This document shows, piece by piece, positions 53,318-62,172 of a DNA stretch of 64,000 bases. Within the stretch, counting starts at the first letter, position 1, and every line of letters starts with the position of its first letter. Below the pieces are notes generated by a model that was not told where the DNA came from, did not search any database, and saw only the letters and a program-made list of their open reading frames with translations. The position numbers and the translations under genes were made by a program. This stretch comes from an uncultured Rhodospira sp. (GTDB lineage: Bacteria; Pseudomonadota; Alphaproteobacteria; Rhodospirillales; Rhodospirillaceae): NCBI RefSeq assembly GCF_937138205.1, contig NZ_CAKZOT010000053.1:1-64000 (forward strand), read 5' to 3'.

Positions 53318-54058
53318 ATGCAGACCACCTGTCGAACGCCCTTCCCTACTCCCTTGGTAGGGGACTACCCCGTTGGTCAGGCGGCGGAGCCCGCGTGCGT
53401 CACGGCGAGGCCCGCCATGGTTCAGTCTTTTCCGATTTCTCTGTTTCCGGGCATCCCCGAGTCTGACATGACGCCGGCGGTGCGCGGGGTGCTCAAGCTG
53501 CTGGCGGATGAGGTCCGTCGGCTCCATGACGACCGGGAGGCCCTGCGCGCCCGTCTGACCCAGGCGGAAACCCTGGCGGACGCCGATCCGCTGGTGCCCC
53601 TGCGCAACCGGCGATCCTTTTTCCGCGAACTGGACCGCATGGTCGCCTATGCCGACCGGCAGGCCCAGGATCTCGCACTGCTGATGTTGGACCTGGACGG
53701 CCTGAAGCCGATCAACGATCGGGGCGGCCACGCGGCCGGCGACGCGGCCATCCGGCAGGTGGCCGAGACCCTGATCGAGTGTACCCGCGCGTCCGATCTG
53801 GTCGGTCGACTGGGCGGCGACGAATTCGGCGTCGTGTTGATGGACATGGGGCGGGCCGGCGCCGAGCAGGTCCGCGCCCGCATTCAGCACGGGGTGTCCC
53901 GCCGCAGCGTGGCGCTGCCCGACGGAGCGCAGCCGTTGTCCGTCTCCTGTGGCATCTGCGTGCTGGAGCCGGGCCTGGCGGTCGAGGAGGCCTTGGTTCG
54001 CGCCGACGAGGACATGTACCGGCACAAACGGGCGCGGCGGGCGCGCCTGGTGTCATAG
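53318..54058 (+). CDS. Diguanylate cyclase (GGDEF domain)
   Basis: 246 residues if started at 53318, where GGAGGGGGTG lies eight bases upstream; later ATGs (for example 53417) are possible. A short helical N-terminus (EVRRLHDDREALRARLTQAE) is followed by one GGDEF domain with the active-site loop RLGGDEFGVVLMD and the metal/substrate motif DLDGLKPINDRGGHAAGD. The protein is predicted to make cyclic di-GMP; no sensory domain or membrane span is recognised. Its end overlaps the convergent sensor kinase by six bases. Confidence 0.9.
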   Translation: MQTTCRTPFPTPLVGDYPVGQAAEPACVTARPAMVQSFPISLFPGIPESDMTPAVRGVLKLLADEVRRLHDDREALRARLTQAETLADADPLVPLRNRRSFFRELDRMVAYADRQAQDLALLMLDLDGLKPINDRGGHAAGDAAIRQVAETLIECTRASDLVGRLGGDEFGVVLMDMGRAGAEQVRARIQHGVSRRSVALPDGAQPLSVSCGICVLEPGLAVEEALVRADEDMYRHKRARRARLVS

Positions 54059-55381
54059 CGGCAGGGTCAGACGCACCCGCAGCCCTCCCAGGGGGCTGTC
54101 CAGCAGGGCGATGTCGCCCCCCATGCCGCGCACCAGGTCGCGCGCGATCGTCAGCCCCAGCCCCATGCCCCCCGTTTTCAGATTGCGTGAGCTCTCCAGC
54201 CGCTGGAATGCCTTGAAGACGGTTTCCCGCTGATCGGCGGGGATGCCCGGGCCGTCGTCGTCCACGATCACCTCGGCGCGCTCGCCGCGCAGAACCGCCT
54301 GGACGTCCACGCGGCCGCCATGGCGCACGGCATTGCCGACGATGTTGCCGACGCACCGCTCGAACGCCTGCTGTTTCAGAGGCAGCGTGATGGACTTCGG
54401 CACCGTCAGTGTGATCTCACCGCCGGATCGGCGATATCGCTCCACGACCTGTTGGAGGACCGCCCCCAGGTCAGTGGGGTGCGCGGTCTCGGTGCCGGCG
54501 CCGCGCGCGAAATCGAGGTAGGCGTCGACCATCCGCTCCATCTCGGCGACGTCGGCGCGCAGATCGTCAATGCCCTCCACGCCATCCAGCATGGCCAGTT
54601 GCAGCTTCATGCGGGTGAGCGGCGTGCGCAGGTCGTGCGACACGCCTGCCAGCATGGCGGTGCGCTGGTCGATCTGGCGGCGGATGCGGTCGCGCATGGC
54701 GATGAAGGCGCGGGCCGCTTGCCGGACCTCGGTGGCGCCGGTGATGCGCAGGTTCGGGGCCTCGCGGCCCTTGCCGAAGGCGTCGGCCGCGCGGGCCAGT
54801 CGCAACAGAGGCCGGACCTGGTTGCGCATGAAAATGGCGGCGACCCCGAACAGCACGATGGACGAACTGGCCATCCAGAACACGAACAGGAAAATCGATT
54901 CGGTGAACAGGCGTTCCTTCCACACGTCCACCGACAGGAGACCATCGGGCCTTTGGATGTGCACCGTCAGCATGTGGTCGCCCGGCCGACCGTCGATGAC
55001 GAACGGGTAGGGGATGTAGCCGCCCATGCGCTGGCGCAGCGCGCGTTCGATCGGATCGCTCCGCATGGCCGGAATGTCGGGCAACTGCCCGGCGGGCGTG
55101 AACCGGAAGACGAGGCCCTGCGTGATGCGGGCGACGCTGAAGGCCCATTCCTGCATCTCCTCGCCGGGATAGTCCCGGATCAGGCGCACGACCAGCCCGA
55201 TTTCCGAGGCGACCGCGTTGTTGAGGCGGCGGGCCACGATGTCCCAGTGACGATCGAAAAAAACGTAGGCGGTGATGATCTGCAGGATCAGAAGCGGGAT
55301 CACGATGATCAGCAGAGAGCGCCCCAGGATGTCCCGGGGCACCAGGCGCTTGAGCAGCCGGAACGGACGGAACGGGAGCAT
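54053..55381 (-). CDS. Sensor histidine kinase, EnvZ-like
   Basis: 442 residues. First span at about 19-42 (RSLLIIVIPLLILQIITAYV), a periplasmic region of about 115 residues, second span near 160-182, HAMP domain, H-box GVSHDLRTPLTRMKLQL near residue 247, N-box NIVGNAVRHGG, G-boxes DDDGPGIPADQRE and GGMGLGLTIARDLV. It lies 60 bases after the response regulator gene on the same strand and is presumably its cognate kinase. Confidence 0.92.
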   Translation of the reverse strand: MLPFRPFRLLKRLVPRDILGRSLLIIVIPLLILQIITAYVFFDRHWDIVARRLNNAVASEIGLVVRLIRDYPGEEMQEWAFSVARITQGLVFRFTPAGQLPDIPAMRSDPIERALRQRMGGYIPYPFVIDGRPGDHMLTVHIQRPDGLLSVDVWKERLFTESIFLFVFWMASSSIVLFGVAAIFMRNQVRPLLRLARAADAFGKGREAPNLRITGATEVRQAARAFIAMRDRIRRQIDQRTAMLAGVSHDLRTPLTRMKLQLAMLDGVEGIDDLRADVAEMERMVDAYLDFARGAGTETAHPTDLGAVLQQVVERYRRSGGEITLTVPKSITLPLKQQAFERCVGNIVGNAVRHGGRVDVQAVLRGERAEVIVDDDGPGIPADQRETVFKAFQRLESSRNLKTGGMGLGLTIARDLVRGMGGDIALLDSPLGGLRVRLTLPL

Positions 55382-55441
55382 GGCGGGCGGGCCTCTGTGT
55401 GAGGAGTGGGCGGACCCGGCGGCCGGGCAGGCGTGCCGGGC

Positions 55442-56170
55442 TCAGTCCGGCCGAAGCAGATACCCGCGGCCACGCACGGTGTGAAGATACCGGGGCACGC
55501 GCGGATCCTGCTCAAGCTTGCGGCGCAGACGGGTGACCTGCACATCGACTCCCCGGGGATTGGCGCCTGTGCCCGTCAAGTCGGCGAGGTCGTCGCGCGA
55601 TATGACCTCGCCGGGCCGTTCGGCCAGGACCATGAGCAACTGGAGTTCCGTCGTGGTCAGGTGGACCGGCTCTCCATCGCGACTCAGGGATTGCCGGCGC
55701 AAGTCGAGCACCATCGGCCCGAAGCGCAGGAGGGGCGGTGGTTCTGCGACCGTTGTCGTAACGGCAGGTTGCTCGGCCAGGCGGCGGAGGATACTGTTGA
55801 TGCGCAGGACCAGCTCGCGCGGCTCGAACGGTTTCGGCAGGTAGTCGTCGGCCCCGGCCTCCAGCCCCCGGATCCGCGCATCCGGGTCGCCCATGGCGGT
55901 CAGCATGAGGATCGGCACGCTGCTCGTCTCGCGCAGCGACCGCGTCAGGGACAGGCCATCCTCGCCCGGCATCATCACGTCCACCACCAGGATGTCAAAG
56001 GCCAGGGCGGTCAGGTGCGCCCTCGCCTCGGCGGGGCCATCGGCGGCGGTCACCACGAATCCGTTGTCCGATAGATACCGGGTCAGCAAGGCCCGCAGGC
56101 GCTCATCGTCATCCACCACCAGAACATGGGGGCTGTGCGCCGGGTCCGGCCGGTCTAGGTCGGCGGTCAT
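55442..56170 (-). CDS. OmpR-family response regulator
   Basis: 242 residues. Receiver domain with acidic pair DDDER, phospho-Asp in ILVVDVMMPGEDGLS (near residue 60) and Lys in YLPKPFEPREL; winged-helix output domain with NPRGVDVQVTRLRRKLEQDP and HTVRGRGYLLRP. The ATG overlaps the stop of the MarR-like gene (ATGA). The MarR-regulator pairing resembles petP-petR of Rhodobacter capsulatus; I give no symbol because the kinase arrangement differs from what I can verify. Confidence 0.9.
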   Translation of the reverse strand: MTADLDRPDPAHSPHVLVVDDDERLRALLTRYLSDNGFVVTAADGPAEARAHLTALAFDILVVDVMMPGEDGLSLTRSLRETSSVPILMLTAMGDPDARIRGLEAGADDYLPKPFEPRELVLRINSILRRLAEQPAVTTTVAEPPPLLRFGPMVLDLRRQSLSRDGEPVHLTTTELQLLMVLAERPGEVISRDDLADLTGTGANPRGVDVQVTRLRRKLEQDPRVPRYLHTVRGRGYLLRPD

Positions 56171-56658
56171 GGCGAGCCCTTCCCTGTGAACCGACCACGG
56201 TCCGGCGGATCCATGATGCCCAGCAGCACGGCCCGGAACCCATGCACGGCCTCGCCGCCGGCCTCGCGATAGGCGCGAGCGATGCGTTGGCGCTGGGCCT
56301 CGGTCAGTTGCCGTTCGATCTCGATCCCCTTTTCGGTCAGTTCGAGCAAGCGCTGGCGCCGATCGGACGTGCCACGATGCTGGACAATGAACCCGTCGCG
56401 AATGAGCTGGCTCAGCACCCGGGAGAGGCTCTGCTTGGTGATGCGCAGGGTATCCAGCAGGGCGCTGACCGAGATCATGGGATGGCGGCCGACGAAGTAG
56501 ATCACGCGATGATGCGCCCGGCCGAAGCCGTGACGGGCCAGCATGGCGTCGGCCTCGGACGTGAAGTCCCGATAGGCGAAGAACAGCAGCTCGATGGCCT
56601 GGCGAAGCTCCTCGTCGCGCAGGAACAGCGGGTTGGCGCCGGGTTTCGTGTCGGTCAT
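56167..56658 (-). CDS. MarR-family transcriptional regulator, PetP-like
   Basis: 163 residues, start at 56658 (MTDTKPGANPLFLRDEELRQ). Winged helix: HGFGRAHHRVIYFVGRHPMI, ALLDTLRITKQSLSRVLSQL, IRDGFIVQHRGTSDRRQRLL. Coupled by ATGA to the OmpR-type regulator, then the kinase, so three regulatory genes form one unit. The conserved pairing in alphaproteobacteria suggests a joint role; target genes cannot be seen here. Confidence 0.88.
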   Translation of the reverse strand: MTDTKPGANPLFLRDEELRQAIELLFFAYRDFTSEADAMLARHGFGRAHHRVIYFVGRHPMISVSALLDTLRITKQSLSRVLSQLIRDGFIVQHRGTSDRRQRLLELTEKGIEIERQLTEAQRQRIARAYREAGGEAVHGFRAVLLGIMDPPDRGRFTGKGSP

Positions 56659-56813
56659 CGAACGCGGTCCTTGCCTGCGCCGGGAGCGGGCAGCGCTGCC
56701 ATGCGCAGGCTGCATGGGGAAATATAAGTCAGGTTTGTTGACATATTGTCCTAACGATGTTACCGGTTCAGGGTCTTTTGAGGACAGATTCCATCTCCGG
56801 GAGGCGAGAGACC

Positions 56814-57728
56814 ATGGCGACGAGTCCCTTTGATGATCGCGACGGCACCATCTGGTTCAACGGTGAGTTGGTGGACTGGCGCGAGGCCAAGGTGCATGTG
56901 CTGACCCATGGTCTGCATTATGCCTCTTCGGTGTTCGAAGGCGAACGGGTCTACAACGGGGCGGTCTTCAAGCTGACCGAGCATACCGAACGGCTGCACG
57001 AGTCGGCCCGGTTGATGGGATTCCAAATCCCGTATTCCGTCGCGGAAATCAATGCCGCCCATGATGTGGTTTTGAAGGCCAACGGAATCACCGACGGGTA
57101 TGTGCGGCCGCTCGCCTGGCGCGGCTCGGAGATGATGGGGGTCTCGGCGCAGAAAAACCGCATCAACCTGGCCATCGCCGCCTGGGAGTGGCCCTCCTAC
57201 TTCTCGCCGGAAGCCCGCATGGCCGGGATCAGGCTGGCGATCTCCGACTGGCGCCGGCCGGACCCGCGCTCGGCCCCGGTTCATGCCAAGGCCGCCGGCC
57301 TGTACATGATCTGCACGCTGTCCAAGCACAAGGCGGAGCAGGAGGGCTTCCACGATGCCTTGATGCTCGACTGGCGCGGCCGGGTCGCCGAGGCCACCGG
57401 CGCCAACATCTTCTTCCTGATGCCGGACGGCAAGCTGCATACGCCGGTGCCGGACTGCTTCCTTGATGGCATCACCCGGCGCACGGTCATCGGGCTGGCG
57501 ACAGAGGCCGGGATCGAGGTCGTTGAGCGGCCCATCATGCCGGAGGAGATGGCCCAAGCGGAGGAGGTGTTCCTGACCGGCACGGCCGCCGAGGTGACGC
57601 CGGTCGGGCAGATTGGCACCGACACCTTCACGCCGGGGCGGGTGACGCGGCTGCTGATCGAGGCCTATGATCGCGCGGTGGGGCGGCGTGACGACCTGAC
57701 AGCGTCGGCATCCACCTCGGCGGCGTGA
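56814..57728 (+). CDS. ilvE: Branched-chain amino acid aminotransferase
   Basis: 304 residues, class IV PLP aminotransferase. It makes valine, leucine and isoleucine from their oxoacids. Start at 56814 follows GGGAGGCGAGAGACC. HGLHYASSVFEGERVYNG near residue 31, the PLP lysine in SAPVHAKAAGLYMICTL, and EATGANIFFLMPDGKLHTP. A C-terminal Ser/Ala tail is not conserved. Divergent from the MarR-like gene. Confidence 0.93.
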   Translation: MATSPFDDRDGTIWFNGELVDWREAKVHVLTHGLHYASSVFEGERVYNGAVFKLTEHTERLHESARLMGFQIPYSVAEINAAHDVVLKANGITDGYVRPLAWRGSEMMGVSAQKNRINLAIAAWEWPSYFSPEARMAGIRLAISDWRRPDPRSAPVHAKAAGLYMICTLSKHKAEQEGFHDALMLDWRGRVAEATGANIFFLMPDGKLHTPVPDCFLDGITRRTVIGLATEAGIEVVERPIMPEEMAQAEEVFLTGTAAEVTPVGQIGTDTFTPGRVTRLLIEAYDRAVGRRDDLTASASTSAA

Positions 57729-57789
57729 CGGCCCGACAGCGGGACTGGGCCTGAACAGTCCAGGCCGGGCACTCAAAGCGAGGCCAGCG

Positions 57790-58857
57790 ATGACATCGCC
57801 AGAATCAGGGGTCTTGGGCCTCGACGGCTTCCGGCTTCCCGGGGAGTTCGAACCGCACGACCGATGCTGGATGTGCTGGCCGCGCGGCAATGCCGCCCTG
57901 TGGGGATCCCACCTGGACGCTGCCCGCGATGCCTATGCCGCCGTGGCCCAGGCGATCCGGGCGTTCGAGCCGGTGACCATGGTGGCGCATCCCGATGATG
58001 AGGCGGACGCGGGCCGTCGCTGCGGCGAAGACATCGAGGTCTGGGCGCAGCCGATCGACGACTCCTGGGTGCGCGACACCGGCCCGACGCTGCTGGTCGA
58101 CGACGACGGCGCCAGCGTTGCCATCGACTGGGTGTTCAACGGCTGGGGAGGGCGCTCCGCGCGGACCGACGCCGACGATGCCCTGGCCGGGGCGATCGCC
58201 GCGCGGATCGGCGCGCCCGCGCTCAGGGCGCCGCTTGTCCTGGAGGGTGGGGCGATCTGCGGCGACGGGGAAGGCACCCTGCTGGTGACCGAATCGTGCC
58301 TTTTGAACCCCAACCGGACTCCGGGGCTGGATCGGGCGGCCATCGAGCGTCACCTCATGGACCTGTTGCGGGTCGAGACGGTGATCTGGCTGCCGCACGG
58401 GCTGTCGGACGACCATGACACAGATGGGCACGTGGACACCGTGGCCGGATTCGTGCGCCCCGGGGTGGTGATGATGGTCGAACCGCCGCGCGACACCGCT
58501 CACCCGGACAACACGCGCCTGCGGGAGAATGAACGGGTGCTCCTGGAGTCGGTGGATGCCCTGGGCCGCCAGTTGGAGATCATTCCCGTGCCCTATGTCG
58601 AGGGAACCCGGGGCACTGACGGCCGGCCCGTGGCGCGATCCTACGTCAACGCCTACATCGCCGACGGCGGCGTCGTCATGCCGGGGTTCGGTCTGGAGAC
58701 GGATGACGCGGCGCGGGCGGTGGTCGGCGAGGCGTTTCCCTACCACGACGTGGTCATGCTGCCCGAGGGCGCGACGATTGCCCTGGGCGGTGGCAATATC
58801 CATTGCATCACGCTGCACCAGCCGGCCGCGCGGCAGCGGGGCGGATGCGCGGGATAA
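57790..58857 (+). CDS. aguA: Agmatine deiminase family protein
   Basis: 355 residues, peptidyl-arginine/agmatine deiminase fold. The product would convert agmatine to N-carbamoylputrescine in polyamine synthesis. CWMCWPRGNAALWG at the start, PIDDSWVRDTGPTLLVDD, LVLEGGAICGDGEGTLLVTE, the His in DDHDTDGHVDTVAGFV, and the catalytic Cys in GGGNIHCITLHQP near the C-terminus are all present. N-carbamoylputrescine amidase is not adjacent. Start at 57790 follows AAGCGAGGCC. Confidence 0.87.
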   Translation: MTSPESGVLGLDGFRLPGEFEPHDRCWMCWPRGNAALWGSHLDAARDAYAAVAQAIRAFEPVTMVAHPDDEADAGRRCGEDIEVWAQPIDDSWVRDTGPTLLVDDDGASVAIDWVFNGWGGRSARTDADDALAGAIAARIGAPALRAPLVLEGGAICGDGEGTLLVTESCLLNPNRTPGLDRAAIERHLMDLLRVETVIWLPHGLSDDHDTDGHVDTVAGFVRPGVVMMVEPPRDTAHPDNTRLRENERVLLESVDALGRQLEIIPVPYVEGTRGTDGRPVARSYVNAYIADGGVVMPGFGLETDDAARAVVGEAFPYHDVVMLPEGATIALGGGNIHCITLHQPAARQRGGCAG

Positions 58858-58866
58858 CACCCGCGC
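58847..58866. terminator. Hairpin across the aguA stop codon
   Basis: GCGCGGG-ATAACA-CCCGCGC, 7-bp perfect stem whose loop contains the aguA TAA stop. It lies in the gap facing a convergent small gene and may terminate aguA transcription. No T-run. Confidence 0.4.
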
Positions 58867-58915
58867 CACGCCGAACGGTGTCGGGCGGTGGGGATGGCGC
58901 GGGACCGGTGCGATG

Positions 58916-59098
58916 CTACTCGTCGTTCGCCGGTTGGTCCGGCGTAGCCGGAAGATCGGATGTCCGGTCCGAAACACTCAGGGAGATCCGGGACATCGAT
59001 TCCATCAGCCGGAACAGCGTGAACAACAACAGCATAAAAATGACCATCGTGACGGCGGCGAGGGCATAAAAGACATAAGGGTCCAGCCCGAAGATCAT
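58916..59098 (-). CDS. Small single-span membrane protein, unknown
   Basis: 60 residues from the ATG at 59098; a GTG four codons upstream is an alternative. One hydrophobic span (FYALAAVTMVIFMLLLFTLF) after a short head MIFGLDPYV, then a polar tail rich in Ser, Asp and Pro. No family recognised. Codon use is like the neighbours. It lies downstream of rpmB on the same strand. Confidence 0.55.
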   Translation of the reverse strand: MIFGLDPYVFYALAAVTMVIFMLLLFTLFRLMESMSRISLSVSDRTSDLPATPDQPANDE

Positions 59099-59206
59099 GA
59101 CAGCACCCACTCACAAGCACAGAGTCCGTGACCGGGCGTCGTGCCCGGCCACCATGGTCACGTGTCAGGTAAAAACCAAACCGGAGGGAATGCAAGGATA
59201 TTCCGA

Positions 59207-59226
59207 GGCCGGCGCCAACGCCGGCC
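59207..59226 (-). terminator. rpmB terminator-like hairpin
   Basis: GGCCGGCG-CCAA-CGCCGGCC, perfect 8-bp stem with 4-base loop, beginning five bases after the rpmB stop on the minus strand. Strong hairpin in the right place; the following bases are AT-rich but not a T-run. Confidence 0.6.
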
Positions 59227-59231
59227 GACCG

Positions 59232-59528
59232 TCAGGCGGCGGCCTTGGCCTCGGCCGCCTTCACCACCAAGCGCTTGATCTTCCGCAGTTCCGGGGCGAG
59301 CTTCGCGTCCGCCGTGCTCATCAGGAACGCATCGATCCCGCCCATGTGTTCGATCGTCCGCAGCCCGTGCGTCGACAGGCGCACACGGACCGTCCGGTTC
59401 AGGGACTCGCTCATCAGCGACGTCACCTGAAGGTTTGGAAGGAAGCGGCGTTTGCTCTTGATGTTGGAGTGGCTGACGTTGTTGCCAGTCAGCACGCCCT
59501 TGCCCGTCACGGCGCAACGTCGGGCCAT
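59232..59528 (-). CDS. rpmB: 50S ribosomal protein L28
   Basis: 98 residues, [20 protein letters not shown] at the start and [14 protein letters not shown] next, as in bacterial L28. The alphaproteobacterial C-terminal extension ([19 protein letters not shown]) is present. The single Cys5 is not part of a zinc motif. Alone here, with its own hairpin terminator. Confidence 0.96.
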   Translation of the reverse strand: MARRCAVTGKGVLTGNNVSHSNIKSKRRFLPNLQVTSLMSESLNRTVRVRLSTHGLRTIEHMGGIDAFLMSTADAKLAPELRKIKRLVVKAAEAKAAA

Positions 59529-59636
59529 GGCCAGATCCTTTTCAACAGGGGGGTCACGGTTGTCGTTTGGAGGGGTGGTGTCTAGCCAGAACGGCCCGAT
59601 CCGTCAAGGATTACATCGACCGTCCCAGTGCCGCAC

Positions 59637-60416
59637 TCACCCGAACAGCTTGTCGATGTCGCCCTGACCCATGCCACCGGACGGCCCGTCTTTGTCGTCC
59701 TTGCCGCCCTTGTCGTCTTTTTTGGTCGCCTTGTCGTCGGAAGGCGGAGACTGCGCGGGTTTGGTTCCACCGGATTCGCGGGTGTCCGTGTCCTTCGAGC
59801 GCGGGCTGGCCTGTTGATCCGGCCCGGGCTGGCTTGACGGGTCCGGCGGGCGCCCCTCCAGCATCGCGTCCACATCGGACTGGCTGACACCCTCGCCCTG
59901 CAACTGCGGCCCATGCAGCAGGCGCCGTTCATCGTCCGGGGCCATGGTCTCGTTTTCGTCACGGGCGTCGACCGTGGCCAGGGCGTCCTCGCCCCAGGCC
60001 TGGATCAGGTTGTTCACTCGTTCTTCAATGTACTGGAGGGTCTTGACAACCTTGGTGATGCGTTGGCCGGTGATGTCCTGGAAACTGCAGGCCTCGAAGA
60101 TCCGGCCGATGTGGTCCGGGACAGGATCCAGGCGGGCGGCCACGTCCGGGTCGGTGATCTCGGGGCGCAGGGACAGGACGATTGAGTCGATGGCCTCGGC
60201 GCTTTCCATGATGCCGTTGGTCGCCGTTTCAGTCGCCTCGACGATGGCGTCGAGTTCGTCCGACATGGTCGCGAACCGGTCCTTGGGGTCGCCCGGGCGG
60301 CGGATCGAGGCGATTTCCCGGCGAATGGTCTGGATTCTTTCGAACAGCCCCAGGAGCTCGTGCTTGAGGGTTTCAGCATCGTCAAGATTGCTCATGGCGG
60401 CTCGCAACGCTTCCAT
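59637..60416 (-). CDS. cheZ: CheY-P phosphatase CheZ
   Basis: 259 residues. The catalytic helix carries EACSFQDITGQRITKVVKTL (about 109-128), where the Gln in the FQDITGQR motif attacks phospho-Asp of CheY. The last 90 residues are an unstructured linker rich in Lys, Asp, Pro and Ser. Two short repeats, SQSDVDAMLEG (about 178) and GQGDIDKLFG (the very end), both resemble the C-terminal CheY-binding helix of CheZ. A start eight codons later (MSNLDD) is possible; GAGGGGGGTCC favours 60416. Confidence 0.9.
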   Translation of the reverse strand: MEALRAAMSNLDDAETLKHELLGLFERIQTIRREIASIRRPGDPKDRFATMSDELDAIVEATETATNGIMESAEAIDSIVLSLRPEITDPDVAARLDPVPDHIGRIFEACSFQDITGQRITKVVKTLQYIEERVNNLIQAWGEDALATVDARDENETMAPDDERRLLHGPQLQGEGVSQSDVDAMLEGRPPDPSSQPGPDQQASPRSKDTDTRESGGTKPAQSPPSDDKATKKDDKGGKDDKDGPSGGMGQGDIDKLFG

Positions 60417-60492
60417 AAAAGGACCCCCCTCAACAGGCGCTTACCTTGTGATCGGCGGGCCGGCGCGTCAATAGACCAAACGCCCGGATGGA

Positions 60493-60840
60493 TCAGGCCT
60501 TCAGGTCGGTTCGGGTTCCGGGGTCCCTGGGGGGTGGCGACGTTCGCGGCGTTGCGGGAGCATTCGCCGGCGTGGTTTCGTCGGGGGGCTTGTCGCCGCC
60601 GTCGCCCAGGATCTGGTGCGCCATGATCCGCAGCAGGAACCGGTCCTCGTCCGCAAGGTCCTCAAGCAGCGCCCGTTTGGCGCGATGGATTCGGATCGCC
60701 TCGGCCAGCAACGCGGCGCGTTCCGGGCTGAGGGGCTCCGGCTGGCGGTTCGGCCGCGGCTGGGTGGATCGGCCACCCTTGGGCCGGGCCGGCTGTCTGG
60801 CCGCTCGCTGAGGAGTCTCACCGAAAAGCGACCGCTTCAT
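60493..60840 (-). CDS. Hypothetical basic protein
   Basis: 115 residues from the ATG at 60840 (MKRSLFGETPQRAARQPARP). The N-terminal 45 residues are basic and Pro-rich; the middle LSPERAALLAEAIRIHRAKR and ALLEDLADEDRFLLRIMAH is helical; the tail is Pro/Thr-rich. No family recognised. It lies between cheZ and the following membrane protein gene, same strand, so it may be a motility accessory; unproven. Confidence 0.6.
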   Translation of the reverse strand: MKRSLFGETPQRAARQPARPKGGRSTQPRPNRQPEPLSPERAALLAEAIRIHRAKRALLEDLADEDRFLLRIMAHQILGDGGDKPPDETTPANAPATPRTSPPPRDPGTRTDLKA

Positions 60841-60915
60841 GGTCTCGAACAGCGTCACGCAAACACCTGTCAATTCAAGGATTGGCTTGCCCGATTGTCG
60901 CGGACCGGAAACGCA

Positions 60916-61965
60916 TCAGCCGCGCGGACGGTGCGAGGCCTCGACCGCGCGCCCCCCGTGTCTGCCGCCGCGAACCAAGTGGGTCCGAAGGACCGTGACC
61001 AGACGCGCCAGCCCAGGCGTGGAGCCGAGAATCGGAAAGCCGAACGGTCGGTCATCGAATGAGGCCGCGTCGCGGCGGTACGCGGCACCCCATGCCGGCG
61101 TGGAGAGCGGTGGGCCGGCGGCATCCCTTGCCGTGCGGCTGGCCGGATCCCGCCAATCCTCGTCTGGGCCGGGCTGATCCGGCGCGGGCCGATACCCGGC
61201 GAACCCATCATCCGGCGGCCGTCCGTCCGGCCCGTCGCCGACGGACGCCGGTGGGGCGACCATGGACTGGACGTAGTCGGACACCGCCCGGAACAGGATA
61301 TACAGCCGATCGAGCGGGCCGTCCTCCAGCACCTCGCGTACCAGCTTGTCGGCGTCGCAGTCCCTGGCCAGGGCCAGCAGCCGCTCATAGCGGCGCAGGA
61401 AGCGTTGCAGCCCCGCCGAGGCAACATCGTCGGCGGCGATCCGCTCGGCCAGCAGGTCGACGAACGTCTCGTCGACCTCCGACCGTTCCAGCAGGGCGTG
61501 GCAGAAGGCCCACGGATCGCCCGCCGCGTTGAGCGCCCACAGGTACTCGGTTTCCTCGGTGCTCAGCACACCCAGCCGACCGGTGAGCATCCCGGCCTGG
61601 CTGTTGAGGTCCTTCAACGTCAGTTCGACCCCATTCAGGAAGGACTGCCGGCGCGCCTGCTCCTGCATCTCGATACTGGTGCGCACCAGGGCCTCGATCT
61701 CGCCTGACGTTCTCAACGCCTGCCGCTGAATCGCGCGCACGGCCCGATGGGTCCGCGTCATCGCCAGGCTGACGAGCAGGAACACCGCCGCCAGCCAGAT
61801 CGCGGCCAAGGGCGCGGTGGTGGCCGCCAGGAACAGCGCCACGTCGGTCGGGGGCCCGGACATCAGGCCGTCCCAGCCGGGACCGCTCTGGATGTAGTCG
61901 CGGATCATCAGGATCCAGCCCAGGCTCAGAACCGACGCCACGCCGAAGGTGGCGACGCTGGGCAT
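60916..61965 (-). CDS. Membrane protein with coiled-coil region, unknown
   Basis: 349 residues from the ATG at 61965 (MPSVATFGVASVLSLGWILM). Two N-terminal spans (about 3-20 and 43-70, AAIWLAAVFLLVSLAM), then an alpha-helical cytoplasmic region (TRTHRAVRAIQRQALRTSGE and EALVRTSIEMQEQARRQ look coiled-coil), then a helical domain around LERSEVDETFVDLLAERIAA, and a disordered Pro/Gly-rich tail. A longer frame to 62052 lacks a start signal. No family recognised; same strand as cheZ. Could be a chemotaxis or polarity factor by location only. Confidence 0.6.
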   Translation of the reverse strand: MPSVATFGVASVLSLGWILMIRDYIQSGPGWDGLMSGPPTDVALFLAATTAPLAAIWLAAVFLLVSLAMTRTHRAVRAIQRQALRTSGEIEALVRTSIEMQEQARRQSFLNGVELTLKDLNSQAGMLTGRLGVLSTEETEYLWALNAAGDPWAFCHALLERSEVDETFVDLLAERIAADDVASAGLQRFLRRYERLLALARDCDADKLVREVLEDGPLDRLYILFRAVSDYVQSMVAPPASVGDGPDGRPPDDGFAGYRPAPDQPGPDEDWRDPASRTARDAAGPPLSTPAWGAAYRRDAASFDDRPFGFPILGSTPGLARLVTVLRTHLVRGGRHGGRAVEASHRPRG

Positions 61966-62172
61966 AACACTGTCCCCGCTCTCGGGGGTATCGGTGTGTC
62001 TCACGATGCCTCGTACACTTGTGGTGTCGTGGCGCGAACACGGTGATCCCACCGGTCGAGGGCACGACGGACGCGAAACCCAACTCGTGCAACGACTGTA
62101 GCACGGAGGGGCGCTCCTGTCCTACGCTTCCGGAGCGCCTGACGGATCGCGACCAGATGGAGGACATTGCGC

